From an uncultured Pelagibacteraceae bacterium (lineage in GTDB: Bacteria; Pseudomonadota; Alphaproteobacteria; Pelagibacterales; Pelagibacteraceae): a stretch of 64,000 nt of DNA. The number at the start of each line of letters is the position of its first letter. Positions within the stretch are counted from its first letter, which is position 1. Of this stretch, positions 54,001 to 63,841 are shown in pieces. The stretch lies in assembly GCA_902579985.1 (NCBI GenBank), contig CACHIV010000001.1:248001-312000 (forward strand), read 5' to 3'. The notes under the pieces were generated by a model that was not told where the DNA came from, searched no databases, and worked only from the letters and a program-made list of their open reading frames with translations. Both the position numbers and the translations under genes were made by a program.

Positions 54001-57000
54001 TGTATATAACTGATGTTAGCATAAGAAGACCGGTTGTTGCTTGGGTAATGTCTCTTATCTTAATTGTATTTGGGATATTTGTATTTTTTGAATTACCTGT
54101 GAGGGAATTGCCTAGTGGATTACAGCCGCCTGTCGTTCAAGTAAAAGTAGACTATAAATCTGCTTCAGCACCAATTATTGATCAAGAAGTAACACAAGTC
54201 ATTGAAGACGTTGTAGGTGGTGCTGAAGGAATTAAAAATATTGACTCTTCATCTGAAAATGGCAGCAGTACAATTAATGTAGAATTTAATACAGATATTA
54301 ATTTAGATAATGCTGCTAACGATATTAGAGAAAGAGTTGCAAGAATTGTAGACAATTTACCAAGTGAAGCAAATGCACCTCAAATATTAAAACAAGCAGC
54401 AGGATTCTCCACTACTATGTGGATATCAGTAACCTCATCTACTTGGAATGATTTAGATCTAGGCGACTACACTGAGAGGTACTTAGTTGATCAATTTTCA
54501 AGTGTTAAAAACGTTGGAAGAATTAGAACAGGAGGATTAAGAGATTTAAGTGTCAGAGTTTGGATTGATCCAATTAAACTAGCAGCTAACAACTTGACTA
54601 TTCAAGAAGTTGAAGCTGCTCTTAGAAAAGAAAATGTTAGCTTACCTGCTGGTACACTGGAAGCAAATAACATAGATTTAACATTAAATTTAGATAAATC
54701 CTATAATAACATCGATAAATTAAAACAATTACCTATTAAAAAAAATAAAAATAGTATTGTCAGATTATCAGATATTTCAAACATTGAATTTGGACCAGTG
54801 TCTGAAAAAACTCTTTTTAAAGCACAAACAAAAAATACTTTAAATCAAAAAACTGTGGGTATTGGTATTTATGCTAAAAGTGGAGCATCTACAGTTGAAT
54901 TATCTAAAAATATTCGAAAAAAAATAATTGAAGTTAAAAAAACATTACCAGAAGGTATAAATATGGAAGTTGCTTTCGATCGAGCAACTTATGTAGGCAC
55001 TGCAATAAAAGAAGTATATAAAACACTTGTAATTGCATTTATATTAGTTGTTGCAATCATTTACTTATTTTTAGGAAATTTTAAAGCTGTAATTGTTCCA
55101 GCAATAGCTTTGCCCGTAAGTTTAATAGCATCTTTTTTAGGAATCTATTTATTTGGTCTATCAATAAATATATTTGTTCTTTTAAGTTTTATTTTAGCTA
55201 TAGGAATTATAACAGATGACTCTGTAATAATGACTGATGCAATATACAGGCGAATTGAAAATGGAGAATCTTCATTAGTAGCGGCATACAAGGGGTCTAA
55301 ACAAATTAGCTTTGCAATAATAGCTACAACATTAATTTTAGTTGCCGTATTTCTTCCTTTAATTTTTATTGATGGAATTGCTGGGACACTTTTTAGAGAA
55401 ACAGCTATAGCGTTATCTTTTTCAGTTGTAGTATCTTCATTTGTGGCCTTAACATTATCACCAATGTTAGGAAGTAAATTTTTATTTAAAAAACCAAAAC
55501 AAAACTTTATCATTGTGAAATTTGATAGTTTTTTTAAAACTTTTTCAAAATTCTATCAAGAAACTCTTATGTTCTGGTTAAATAAAAAAAATATCGTAAT
55601 CTCATTTTTAATTTTAATAGTTATAGGATCTAGTCTTTTATACAATTTTACAAAAAAAGAGTTATTGCCAAAGGAGGATAGAGGTGTTTATCTTGTCCTT
55701 GGTTTTACCGATGAAGGTAGTTCATTTGAATATACTGAAAAAAGAGCTGAGGATGTAGAGAAAAGGTTAATCCCTTTACTTAAAGCTGAAAACAGTCCTT
55801 ACAAAAGATTTATTATGAGAGTTCCAGGATTTGGAAGTAATAAAAATTCTTATAATAGCTTTATAATTATTGCTCTACTTGATGATTGGAAAAATAGAAA
55901 ACAAAACTCTCAAACTGTAATGAGACAGGCAATTGGCAAGATAGTTACTGTTCCAGAAACAGTTGCATTTCCAATTTCACCGCAATCTATAAGAGTATCT
56001 AGTTATAATAAACCTGTACAAATGGTTCTATTAGGTAATAGTTATGAAGAACTCGAAAAAAAACAAAATGAAATCATATCAAAGTTAAGAAAAAATAAAA
56101 ATTTATCTAGAATAGAATCAGATTATTCAAGAAATAAACCAGAAATAAAATTATCAATTAACAAAAATAAAGCTAAAGATTTAGGTGTTTCAACTGAATC
56201 AATAGGGAAAACTTTAGAAACCCTATATGGAGGCAAAACAGTGACTAAATTTAATAAACTAGGAAAAGAATACCCTATTATTCTGCAGCAATATTTAGTC
56301 GACAGGAGAAGTAAAGAAGGTTTAACAAAAATTTTTGTAAGATCTAATACCACAAATAAATTAATTTCATTAGCAAATTTGGTAGAATTTAAAGAGGAGG
56401 GATCTGCAAAAAAATTAGCAAGATATAATAGACAAAGAGCTGTAACAATATCAGCAAATATATCCGAAGATTATACTCTGTCTGAAGCTATTAAATACCT
56501 AGAACAATCATTATCAGAAAATCAAATAAATAATCAGATTGCTTGGAAAGGAAAATCAGAAGAATTTAAAGAAACCAGCAATGAATTATTTATTATTTTT
56601 GGTTTAGCACTATTGACTGCCTACTTAGTTATGGCAGCAACATTTAACTCATTTATACACCCATTTATAATAATATTAACCGTTCCGCTTGCTTTGTTTG
56701 GAGGTTTAATATTTATTTTATTTTTGAATAGTTCTATTAATATTTTTTCACAAATTGCCCTGGTAATATTAATTGGAATTTCGACTAAAAACAGTATTCT
56801 CATTATTGATTACGCTAATCAATTAAGAGCAACAGGGAAAAATATAGAATCATCAATAAAAGAAGCATGTAATCTCCGATTTAGACCAATTATGATGACT
56901 TCTATAAGCACTATGATTGCAATGTTGCCACTTGTAATTGGAAATATTGGGCCAGGTGCCGGAGAGTCCTCTAGATTAGCTGTAGGAACTACTATATTAG

Positions 57001-57122
57001 GTGGAATGTTAATTTCTACATTCTTCACGCTATATGTAACTCCAACTATGTATTTAGCTCTCGCTAAAAACACTAAAAGAATTGACTCTATAGATATTGA
57101 ATTAAAAAAACAATTACGTTAA
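54000..57122 (+). CDS. RND family efflux permease (HAE-1 type)
   Basis: This 1040-residue inner-membrane pump has the length and layout of AcrB/MexB: twelve helices with two large periplasmic loops. The proton-relay residues are present: Asp406 and Asp407 in AIGIITDDSVIMTDAI and Lys930 in LIGISTKNSILIIDYANQL. The N-terminus (MYITDVSIRRPVVAWVMSLI) is typical. No outer-membrane TolC-type gene is next to it. The substrate is unknown. It overlaps its adaptor by one base and shares the TTAA at 57119-57122 with the convergent SLT gene. Confidence 0.93.
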   Translation: MYITDVSIRRPVVAWVMSLILIVFGIFVFFELPVRELPSGLQPPVVQVKVDYKSASAPIIDQEVTQVIEDVVGGAEGIKNIDSSSENGSSTINVEFNTDINLDNAANDIRERVARIVDNLPSEANAPQILKQAAGFSTTMWISVTSSTWNDLDLGDYTERYLVDQFSSVKNVGRIRTGGLRDLSVRVWIDPIKLAANNLTIQEVEAALRKENVSLPAGTLEANNIDLTLNLDKSYNNIDKLKQLPIKKNKNSIVRLSDISNIEFGPVSEKTLFKAQTKNTLNQKTVGIGIYAKSGASTVELSKNIRKKIIEVKKTLPEGINMEVAFDRATYVGTAIKEVYKTLVIAFILVVAIIYLFLGNFKAVIVPAIALPVSLIASFLGIYLFGLSINIFVLLSFILAIGIITDDSVIMTDAIYRRIENGESSLVAAYKGSKQISFAIIATTLILVAVFLPLIFIDGIAGTLFRETAIALSFSVVVSSFVALTLSPMLGSKFLFKKPKQNFIIVKFDSFFKTFSKFYQETLMFWLNKKNIVISFLILIVIGSSLLYNFTKKELLPKEDRGVYLVLGFTDEGSSFEYTEKRAEDVEKRLIPLLKAENSPYKRFIMRVPGFGSNKNSYNSFIIIALLDDWKNRKQNSQTVMRQAIGKIVTVPETVAFPISPQSIRVSSYNKPVQMVLLGNSYEELEKKQNEIISKLRKNKNLSRIESDYSRNKPEIKLSINKNKAKDLGVSTESIGKTLETLYGGKTVTKFNKLGKEYPIILQQYLVDRRSKEGLTKIFVRSNTTNKLISLANLVEFKEEGSAKKLARYNRQRAVTISANISEDYTLSEAIKYLEQSLSENQINNQIAWKGKSEEFKETSNELFIIFGLALLTAYLVMAATFNSFIHPFIIILTVPLALFGGLIFILFLNSSINIFSQIALVILIGISTKNSILIIDYANQLRATGKNIESSIKEACNLRFRPIMMTSISTMIAMLPLVIGNIGPGAGESSRLAVGTTILGGMLISTFFTLYVTPTMYLALAKNTKRIDSIDIELKKQLR

Positions 57123-57718
57123 AAAATTATATACTTATTTTTATTTAACTTCTTTTTACATTTCTTTAATTGTAATCTATATTGATCAGATTGATTTTTA
57201 ACTTTATTTGCTAACTTAATCACTTTTCGATTATTTTTATAATTTTGATAAGCTCCCCAACCTTCGTGATAAGCTATATATTGTCTAAAAGCATCTTTCT
57301 TAGGAATCTTTAAAATAGTCTCAGTTTTATTTGTGTACCATCCAATAAAATCTACACTATCTTTAAACCTTGTTCTTGTAGCAAATTTATTTCCAGTTTC
57401 ATTTTTATACTGTTCCCATGTTCCTTTCACTGCTTGTGAATAACCAAAAGAACTTGATGGTCTTTTAAATGGAATGATTTTAAATATCTTTTGTCTTGCT
57501 GGTTTAGCTAGCCAATCAAAATCAGACTCCATTTTAATAATTGCTAACTGAATGTTTATTGGTGTCCCCCATTTTTTTTCTGTTTTTTTTGCATACTTAT
57601 ACCACAAATATCTTTCATCAAAAATTGAGCAGCTGTTAGATGTGTTTTTAGGTATAGAAGAACAAGCAGAAATGAACAAAACAATTAATGCCAAAAAAAT
57701 ATTTAATTTTTTACTCAT
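57119..57718 (-). CDS. Lytic transglycosylase-like (SLT domain) lipoprotein
   Basis: This 199-residue protein has a lipoprotein signal with lipobox LFISAC, so Cys is near residue 19. The SLT fold is suggested by LAIIKMESDFDWLAKPARQ near residue 57, where ES is the catalytic-type motif. SSSFGYSQAVKGTWEQYK follows near residue 87, with the GYSQ family motif, and YIAYHEGWGAYQN near residue 148. Such enzymes cut peptidoglycan glycan strands. The start overlaps the VanZ-like gene by eight bases. Confidence 0.82.
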   Translation of the reverse strand: MSKKLNIFLALIVLFISACSSIPKNTSNSCSIFDERYLWYKYAKKTEKKWGTPINIQLAIIKMESDFDWLAKPARQKIFKIIPFKRPSSSFGYSQAVKGTWEQYKNETGNKFATRTRFKDSVDFIGWYTNKTETILKIPKKDAFRQYIAYHEGWGAYQNYKNNRKVIKLANKVKNQSDQYRLQLKKCKKKLNKNKYIIF

Positions 57719-58097
57719 ATTTTTTTTTTATATTATATAAAAAATAAATAGTTAAAACTCCTAAAAAATTCCCAAATAAATCACTTAACTGAAACATTCT
57801 TTCTGGAATTATATGGTGAAATAATTCAAGAATAATTGATAAAAAAAATAGATAGACTATTAAAAAAAAATATTTTTTTTTATCTTGATAAGCTAAAACT
57901 CCAAAAATTGATAAAATAGCAAAAGCATAAAAATGATTAGAAGAAATATTAAAAAAATCACTTGTAACTTGAGGTTGTTTTGTCAAATCTTTATAAACAA
58001 TGTACCCAAATAAATTACCAGGGTATAAATAAACTAAAATTAGAAAAACGTTAATAAAATGAAAGATTAGTTTTAAAAACTTATTTAATTTAATCAT
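57711..58097 (-). CDS. VanZ-like membrane protein
   Basis: This 128-residue protein has four hydrophobic helices. The first is FLKLIFHFINVFLILVYLYP, and the last carries ELFHHIIPERMFQLSDLFGNF, which matches the VanZ family motif E-x-x-Q-x-x-xPxRxxxxxDxxxN. The function is unknown in most bacteria; VanZ itself affects teicoplanin resistance. Its 3' end overlaps the SLT lipoprotein gene by eight bases, so the two may be co-expressed. Both could concern the cell wall, though that is inference. Confidence 0.82.
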   Translation of the reverse strand: MIKLNKFLKLIFHFINVFLILVYLYPGNLFGYIVYKDLTKQPQVTSDFFNISSNHFYAFAILSIFGVLAYQDKKKYFFLIVYLFFLSIILELFHHIIPERMFQLSDLFGNFLGVLTIYFLYNIKKKYE

Positions 58098-58149
58098 ATA
58101 ATTATTTTTATATATTTTATATTATTTATCAGTTATCAAAATAAATTAT

Positions 58150-58866
58150 ATGCCTCATTTAATTTTAGTTAGACATGGTCAAAGTGAATGGAACCTAGAA
58201 AAAAGATTTACTGGCTGGGTCGATGTAAATCTTACAAGTACAGGTAAATTAGAAGCTTGTAAGGCTGGAGAGTGTGTCAAAGAGCAAAATATAGATATAG
58301 ATTTTTTTTATTCTTCTTTTCAAATAAGAGCAATAAATACCTTAAAGCTTATTCAAAATACTTTAAGAAATAAAAATGAAATCATAAAAGCTTGGGAATT
58401 GAATGAAAGACATTATGGTGCATTAACTGGTTTAAATAAAGATGAAATGAAAAAAAAAATTGGAGAAAAAAAAATTTTGGAATTAAGAAGATCATGGAAC
58501 ATCAAACCAGAACCTTTAAATAGAAACAGCCCTTATCATCCATTAAATATTGAAATATATAAAAGTATCTCTAAAAAAAATATTCCAGATACAGAGTCAT
58601 TGGAAAATACCTTTGATAGAGTTGTATCATACTATAAAAAAGAGATAGAAAATAAGCTAACTTTAAAAAAAAATGTATTAATCTCAGCACATGGAAATTC
58701 GATTAGAGCTTTATGTAAATATCTATTTAAACTAAATAATAAACAAATCTCTAGCTTAGAAATACCAACCGGAAATCCTTTGCTAATTGAACTTAATCAA
58801 GATTTAAAAATAAAAAGTTGTAAATATCTCATTAAAGAAAGAGCTAAAGACTTAATTATTTTTTAA
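58150..58866 (+). CDS. gpmA: 2,3-bisphosphoglycerate-dependent phosphoglycerate mutase
   Basis: GpmA interconverts 3- and 2-phosphoglycerate. The 238-residue protein has the catalytic histidine in ILVRHGQSEWNLEKRFTGW near residue 9 and the second in VLISAHGNSIRALCKYLF near residue 177. WELNERHYGALTGLNKDEM near residue 84 is also typical of the dPGM class. It stands alone on the plus strand. Its 3' end overlaps the convergent nucleotidyltransferase gene by 15 bases. Confidence 0.93.
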   Translation: MPHLILVRHGQSEWNLEKRFTGWVDVNLTSTGKLEACKAGECVKEQNIDIDFFYSSFQIRAINTLKLIQNTLRNKNEIIKAWELNERHYGALTGLNKDEMKKKIGEKKILELRRSWNIKPEPLNRNSPYHPLNIEIYKSISKKNIPDTESLENTFDRVVSYYKKEIENKLTLKKNVLISAHGNSIRALCKYLFKLNNKQISSLEIPTGNPLLIELNQDLKIKSCKYLIKERAKDLIIF

Positions 58867-59562
58867 TAATTCTTTGTAAATATCAAGATTAGTGACATGT
58901 TTAAAAATATTTTTACTTTCAAAACCAAATAAATCACCAGATTTAATAGCATCATTCCATATTGTCGAAATAGAAAAATTGTAAGCTGGTCTATTATAAT
59001 TATCATTTTTAATCATTTTTCTATTAAAAATTTGACAACCTGTATAGATATAGTCATTCTCATTTTTTTTTTTTAATAAATTTTGATTTAATACAAAATC
59101 TCCTTTAAGATTTTTATCAAAACTAAGTTTTTTATCTACTACTAGTAATGTATTATAATTTGGATTTGAAAAATAAAAATTAATCATTTCGTTTATAGTT
59201 TTTATGTAATTTTGACTCCAAACTGTGTCAGGATTAAAAATCAAAAAATTTTTTTCAGAATCTGGAGATGATTTAATCATATTATATATTCCTCCTCCAA
59301 TATCTAAGATCTTGTCTCCATCTTCAACTATTTCAAGTTCAACATTAAAATTTTTTTTTTCAATAAAATTTTTTATTTTTTCTTTTAAATAAAAAGTATT
59401 TAATTTAATTTTTTTAATACCTAAATTTTTTATCAAATTAATAGTGTTTTCTAATAAAGTTAAATCATTTATTTCTAAAAGAGGTTTGGGGACTTTTAAT
59501 GTTAAAGGATTTAATCTTTTTCCAAAACCAGCACACATTATAAATGCAGTATTAATTTTCAT
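58852..59562 (-). CDS. murU: Sugar-phosphate nucleotidyltransferase (MurU-like)
   Basis: This 236-residue protein has the NTP-transferase motif MCAGFGKRLNPLTLKVPKPL near residue 10, then ENTINLIKNLGIKKI and DGDKILDIGGGIYNMI. FNPDTVWSQNYI near residue 108 holds the metal Asp. MurU makes UDP-MurNAc from MurNAc-1-phosphate in peptidoglycan recycling. The upstream neighbour is an AmgK-like kinase that overlaps by four bases, which supports the pair. A general sugar nucleotidyltransferase is the alternative, so the symbol is tentative. Confidence 0.75.
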   Translation of the reverse strand: MKINTAFIMCAGFGKRLNPLTLKVPKPLLEINDLTLLENTINLIKNLGIKKIKLNTFYLKEKIKNFIEKKNFNVELEIVEDGDKILDIGGGIYNMIKSSPDSEKNFLIFNPDTVWSQNYIKTINEMINFYFSNPNYNTLLVVDKKLSFDKNLKGDFVLNQNLLKKKNENDYIYTGCQIFNRKMIKNDNYNRPAYNFSISTIWNDAIKSGDLFGFESKNIFKHVTNLDIYKELLKNN

Positions 59563-60524
59563 TTTAAATTCCTATTTTTTTTTGAAAAATTAATATCAAA
59601 TATATTTTTAAGTATTTTAAATTTCTTGCTATTCTTCATTCTGAGTTCTATTAATCTCCAAGCATGAGGTATCAATTTTAAATATATTTTTTTTTTGTCT
59701 CTAATGGCAAGTCTAGTGAAAATACCAATAATTTTCATATTTCTAAGTACTGAGAGTATTTCAAAATCATTTAAAAAATTATTTTTGTTAAAAGATTTTT
59801 TTTTTGATTCTATATAATAATTATAAATTTTTTCCTTAAACTTATTATTTGATACAAATCTTACATCATCAATTAAAGAAGCCAAATCGTAAGCTTCATT
59901 TCCAAATACTGCATCTTGTGAGTCAATGATAGCCAGCTGACTTTTATATTTCATTAAATTTGATACATGAAAGTCTCTGTGTACGAAGACTTTATCTCTT
60001 AATTTTAAATTTGATAGTAAAAATTTTATTTGTTTGTGAATTGAAGAATTTAACTTTTTTATTTTTTTTTTTGATATAAATTTTTTTACATACCAATTGG
60101 TAAACAATTTAGACTCAGAAAATAATTCGTAATGATCATATCTTGGAATTTTATAAATTTTGCCTTTAAAATTTTTACTTTTGTATTGTTTGATTTTTTG
60201 AATTTTATTTAATAGATCAACAGATTTTTTATATAAGCTTATTTTATTAATTGAACTTTTTTTTAATAAATTATAAACTGTGTTATCTCCAAAATCTTGA
60301 ATTTCTATAAAATTTTTTCTATAATTTTCATTAAATAATCTTGGAGCTAAAATTCTATTTTTAATTAATAATTTATTAATTGCATCGTAAATTAATAAAT
60401 TTTTTTCTTTTTCTCTACTGGCAAAAACTATAATTGAATTTTTTTTGGTACTTTTTTTTCTATAAAAAGTTCTAAATGAAGCGTCACCTTTAATTTTTTT
60501 AAATTCTACATTATTTAATTTCAT
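59559..60524 (-). CDS. amgK: AmgK-like aminoglycoside-phosphotransferase-family kinase
   Basis: This 321-residue kinase has the catalytic loop VFVHRDFHVSNLMKYKSQLA near residue 195, with HRDFHxxN, followed by AIIDSQDAVFGNEAYDLASL, the metal site. The N-terminal KIKGDASFRTFYRKKS is the nucleotide region seen in AmgK. In Pseudomonas, AmgK phosphorylates MurNAc and GlcNAc at C1. It is placed between tsaE (14-base overlap) and the MurU-like gene (4-base overlap), a usual alphaproteobacterial order. The substrate is inferred from the context. Confidence 0.76.
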   Translation of the reverse strand: MKLNNVEFKKIKGDASFRTFYRKKSTKKNSIIVFASREKEKNLLIYDAINKLLIKNRILAPRLFNENYRKNFIEIQDFGDNTVYNLLKKSSINKISLYKKSVDLLNKIQKIKQYKSKNFKGKIYKIPRYDHYELFSESKLFTNWYVKKFISKKKIKKLNSSIHKQIKFLLSNLKLRDKVFVHRDFHVSNLMKYKSQLAIIDSQDAVFGNEAYDLASLIDDVRFVSNNKFKEKIYNYYIESKKKSFNKNNFLNDFEILSVLRNMKIIGIFTRLAIRDKKKIYLKLIPHAWRLIELRMKNSKKFKILKNIFDINFSKKNRNLK

Positions 60525-60987
60525 TAAGTTTTTCTTTATTAATCCCTCGAATATTTATAAATCTTTTATCTATATTAGCTCCATATTCAAAAAATAGGCT
60601 TATTTTATTTTTAATCATTTTGTCTATTTTTTCAGGCCATTCGATCAAAGTTAAAATTTTCTCATAATTTTCAAATAATCCAATGTTATTTATTTCATCA
60701 ATATTGTTTAATCTAAATAAATCATAATGTTGAATTATAAAATTTCCTCCATCATACTCATTTACTATATTAAAGGTTGGACTTGTAACTTCTGTTAATT
60801 TTAAATTATTTTTTTTTTGAAAATTATTAATTAAATGTCTAACAAAAGTTGTTTTTCCAACTCCTATTTCTCCATGTAAAAATACTACATCTCCTTTTTT
60901 TAATACTTGAGAAAATTTTTTAGCTAATTCAGCCGTATTAACCTCTAAAGAAATATCTATTTTTTCGCTATTAGTAGCGATAGGCAT
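60511..60987 (-). CDS. tsaE: tRNA threonylcarbamoyladenosine biosynthesis ATPase TsaE
   Basis: TsaE is the ATPase that resets the TsaBD complex in making t6A37 of tRNA. The 158-residue protein has Walker A in [18 protein letters not shown] near residue 37. [26 protein letters not shown] follows near residue 68 (first 14 residues [14 protein letters not shown]), with the catalytic YDLFRL motif, and later [11 protein letters not shown]. It overlaps ahcY at its start by 17 bases and the AmgK-like gene at its end. The ahcY-tsaE-amgK-murU order is compact. Confidence 0.94.
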   Translation of the reverse strand: MPIATNSEKIDISLEVNTAELAKKFSQVLKKGDVVFLHGEIGVGKTTFVRHLINNFQKKNNLKLTEVTSPTFNIVNEYDGGNFIIQHYDLFRLNNIDEINNIGLFENYEKILTLIEWPEKIDKMIKNKISLFFEYGANIDKRFINIRGINKEKLNEIK

Positions 60988-62257
60988 CAGGTTTGTAAGG
61001 ACCTTCCGGAGTTACACTAATATAATCAGCTTGATCTTTTGACATTTTAGTTAATTTTGCACCAACTTTTTCTAAATGCAATCTTGCAACTTTTTCATCA
61101 AGATGTTTAGGTAAAACATAAACCTTATTTTCATACTTATCTGAGTTGTTCCATAATTCTATTTGTGCAGTAACTTGATTTGTGAATGAAGCGCTCATAA
61201 CAAAGCTTGGGTGCCCAGTTGCGCAACCTAAGTTCACAAGTCTTCCTTCTGCTAATAAAATTATTCTTTTATTGCTTGGTAATGTTATTTCATGTACTTG
61301 GGGCTTAATTTCATCCCATTTATAGTTTTTTAAAGCTTCAACTTGTATCTCATTATCAAAATGTCCTATATTACAAAGAATAGCTCTATCTTTCATATCT
61401 CTCATATGATCAGCTGTCACAATATCTTTATTTCCTGTTGCAGTTACAACTATATCCGCTTCTTTAATCATCTCATCCATAAGCACTACCTCATAGCCCT
61501 CCATTGCAGCTTGTAATGCACATATAGGATCTGTTTCTGTAACCATAACTCTAGCACCGCTTTGTCTTAAAGAAGCAGCACTCCCTTTTCCAACATCACC
61601 AAACCCTGCAACAATAGCGACTTTTCCAGACATCATTACATCTGTTGCTCTTTTAATTCCATCTACTAAACTCTCTCTACATCCATATAAATTATCAAAC
61701 TTAGATTTTGTGACCGAGTCATTTACATTAATAGCTGGAACCAATAATGATCCTTGGGATTCCATTTTTTTAAGAGCTAAAACTCCAGTAGTGGTTTCTT
61801 CCGAAAGTCCTTTTACATCTTTTAATAAATTTTTATATTCTTTATGCATTAAAGCAGTTAAATCACCTCCATCATCAAGAATCATATTTGGTTTCCAATC
61901 TTTTTTGCCTTCGATTGTTTGTTTTACACACCACCAATATTCTTCCTCCGTTTCACCTTTCCATGCAAATACTGGAATACCTACTTTTGCTATTGCTGCT
62001 GCTGCATGATCTTGTGTAGAAAAAATATTACACGAAGACCATCTTACCTCTGCACCTAAATCTACCAACGTTTCGATAAGAACAGCTGTTTGTATTGTCA
62101 TATGAAGACAGCCTAAAATTCTTGCACCTTTAAGTGGGCTTTTACCTTTATACTCTTTTCTAAGAGCGATTAGTCCAGGCATTTCAGTTTCTGCTAACGA
62201 AATTTCTTTTCTACCAAATTCTGCTTGAGATATATCTTTTACTTTAAAATCGCTCAT
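60971..62257 (-). CDS. ahcY: Adenosylhomocysteinase
   Basis: AhcY splits S-adenosylhomocysteine into adenosine and homocysteine, clearing the by-product of SAM-dependent methylation. The 428-residue protein has the NAD-binding [19 protein letters not shown] near residue 215 and [18 protein letters not shown] near residue 48. [20 protein letters not shown] lies near residue 177, and the C-terminus ends PYKPDAYRY. It lies 45 bases after chvG on the same strand. No riboswitch-like structure is seen in the short gap. Confidence 0.97.
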   Translation of the reverse strand: MSDFKVKDISQAEFGRKEISLAETEMPGLIALRKEYKGKSPLKGARILGCLHMTIQTAVLIETLVDLGAEVRWSSCNIFSTQDHAAAAIAKVGIPVFAWKGETEEEYWWCVKQTIEGKKDWKPNMILDDGGDLTALMHKEYKNLLKDVKGLSEETTTGVLALKKMESQGSLLVPAINVNDSVTKSKFDNLYGCRESLVDGIKRATDVMMSGKVAIVAGFGDVGKGSAASLRQSGARVMVTETDPICALQAAMEGYEVVLMDEMIKEADIVVTATGNKDIVTADHMRDMKDRAILCNIGHFDNEIQVEALKNYKWDEIKPQVHEITLPSNKRIILLAEGRLVNLGCATGHPSFVMSASFTNQVTAQIELWNNSDKYENKVYVLPKHLDEKVARLHLEKVGAKLTKMSKDQADYISVTPEGPYKPDAYRY

Positions 62258-62302
62258 AGTTGAGCTTTCTAACGATTAAAATAAAAATAATCAACTTTTA
62301 TA

Positions 62303-63841
62303 TTAAGATTCTGGGAAAATAATTTCGACATTTGCGCCTTTTTGATTGGGATTATTTGACGCTTTTATTGATCCACCATGAAGATCAACTAAATTTTTAA
62401 CAATATTTAGACCAAGTCCTGAATGTTCGCCAAACTTTTCTGGTCTATTACTATAAAATCTTTTAAATACTTTATCCGTATTTTTTTCTTTAAACCCGTG
62501 ACCTTCATCGATAACTTTTAAAAAAATATTTTTATTATTGTCTTTATTTAATTGAACTAGTATTTCTTTTTTATCTTCACTAAAGGAAATTGAGTTATCT
62601 AATAAATTTGCAATGATTTGTTCTATTCTATTTTCTATTCCATTAATATTGTATTCTTTCAAATTATTAAGATCTGATAAGATAATTTTGATTCCTCTTT
62701 TAGATTCATAAATATTATTAAAATCATCTACTACAGACTTTACAATTAATTTTAAATTTATTTTTTTCATTTTTTCCTTATTTAATGCAACTTCATCTTT
62801 TAACATCTGAGAATAATCTGTTATCAATCGTTCAATTCTTTGGACATCATGTTCAAGAATATCAATTAATTTACGCCTTTCAGTAAGATCCTCTGTTTCA
62901 TGTAATATTTCTGATGCACTTTTTAATGATGTTAAAGGATTCCTAATTTCATGAACTAAGTCTGATGAAAAATTTTCTGCATGAGAAATTCTTTTTTGAA
63001 GTTCATGAGTCATCTCATCAAGGGAAGTAGATAATGTGCCTAGTTCATCATTTCTGCTTTTTAATTCATCTATATTTGTTTTTTTTCTACTTTTTTCTTT
63101 AATTATTTTTGTATAAGTAACTAAATTTTTTATAGGTTTTAAAAAATATCTATTTAGCACAAAAGAAAATATAAAAATTACAATTCCGATAAAGATTGCA
63201 GTTCTTATTATAAAAGTTTTTCTTTCATCTATTGCTGACTTAATATCATTTGCATTTTCCGAAATTGCTAAATATCCAATATTTTTACCATCATAATTTA
63301 CATTTTTTATAGTAGTTAATAAGAACTGATTATATCCCTCTTGAGTAAAAGTGTAAGGTTTGCCGAAATTTTTAGACAGGGAATAATCGGATAGGATGTC
63401 ATTTAATGAAATAGTTTTTTCTTTATTCAAGTTTTTTTTTTCAATTATTTTATTACTTTTTTTTTCATTTAAAATTTCTTGTTGAACTATATCTATTCTT
63501 GAAGAAAAAGATCTAGGATCTAAATCTAATGTATCCGTATCTCCAACCAAATTAAACTGATTATCAAATAAAATAACTCTATCTAAATTTTGAAATAAAA
63601 ATCTTGTTGAAAATAGAAATCTTCTAATATCTTCTTCCTCAAATTTTACATCTAATCTTAAAATATGATCTATGGTATTATTTATTACTTTAATATGATG
63701 AACGGTTTTTTTTTGTATTAAATTTGGCTGAATATTTTTTAAATAAATTGTAGTTAAACTTCCAATAAATAAAAAAATTATCAAATTAATAAATAAAAAT
63801 TTTTTTAGAATTGATAAGTCTTTAATGAAATTTTTTAGCAT
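62303..63841 (-). CDS. chvG: Sensor histidine kinase (ChvG-like)
   Basis: This 512-residue sensor has an N-terminal membrane helix and a periplasmic region of about 180 residues. A second helix (IFIGIVIFIFSFVLNRYFL) and a HAMP domain follow. The phospho-accepting His is in SDLVHEIRNPLTSLKSASE near residue 297. The ATPase has the N box IIANLLDNSISFSE, the G1 box IDEGHGFKEK and the G2 box SGLGLNIVKNLVDLHGG. The order chvI-chvG with a one-base TAATG overlap, plus the length and periplasmic layout, suits ChvG/ExoS. Orthology is inferred from context. Confidence 0.9.
   Translation of the reverse strand: MLKNFIKDLSILKKFLFINLIIFLFIGSLTTIYLKNIQPNLIQKKTVHHIKVINNTIDHILRLDVKFEEEDIRRFLFSTRFLFQNLDRVILFDNQFNLVGDTDTLDLDPRSFSSRIDIVQQEILNEKKSNKIIEKKNLNKEKTISLNDILSDYSLSKNFGKPYTFTQEGYNQFLLTTIKNVNYDGKNIGYLAISENANDIKSAIDERKTFIIRTAIFIGIVIFIFSFVLNRYFLKPIKNLVTYTKIIKEKSRKKTNIDELKSRNDELGTLSTSLDEMTHELQKRISHAENFSSDLVHEIRNPLTSLKSASEILHETEDLTERRKLIDILEHDVQRIERLITDYSQMLKDEVALNKEKMKKINLKLIVKSVVDDFNNIYESKRGIKIILSDLNNLKEYNINGIENRIEQIIANLLDNSISFSEDKKEILVQLNKDNNKNIFLKVIDEGHGFKEKNTDKVFKRFYSNRPEKFGEHSGLGLNIVKNLVDLHGGSIKASNNPNQKGANVEIIFPES

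Noticed and set aside
62258..62302. SAM or SAH riboswitch before ahcY
   Set aside because: The gap is only 45 bases of A/T-rich sequence with no stem able to form the known cores.
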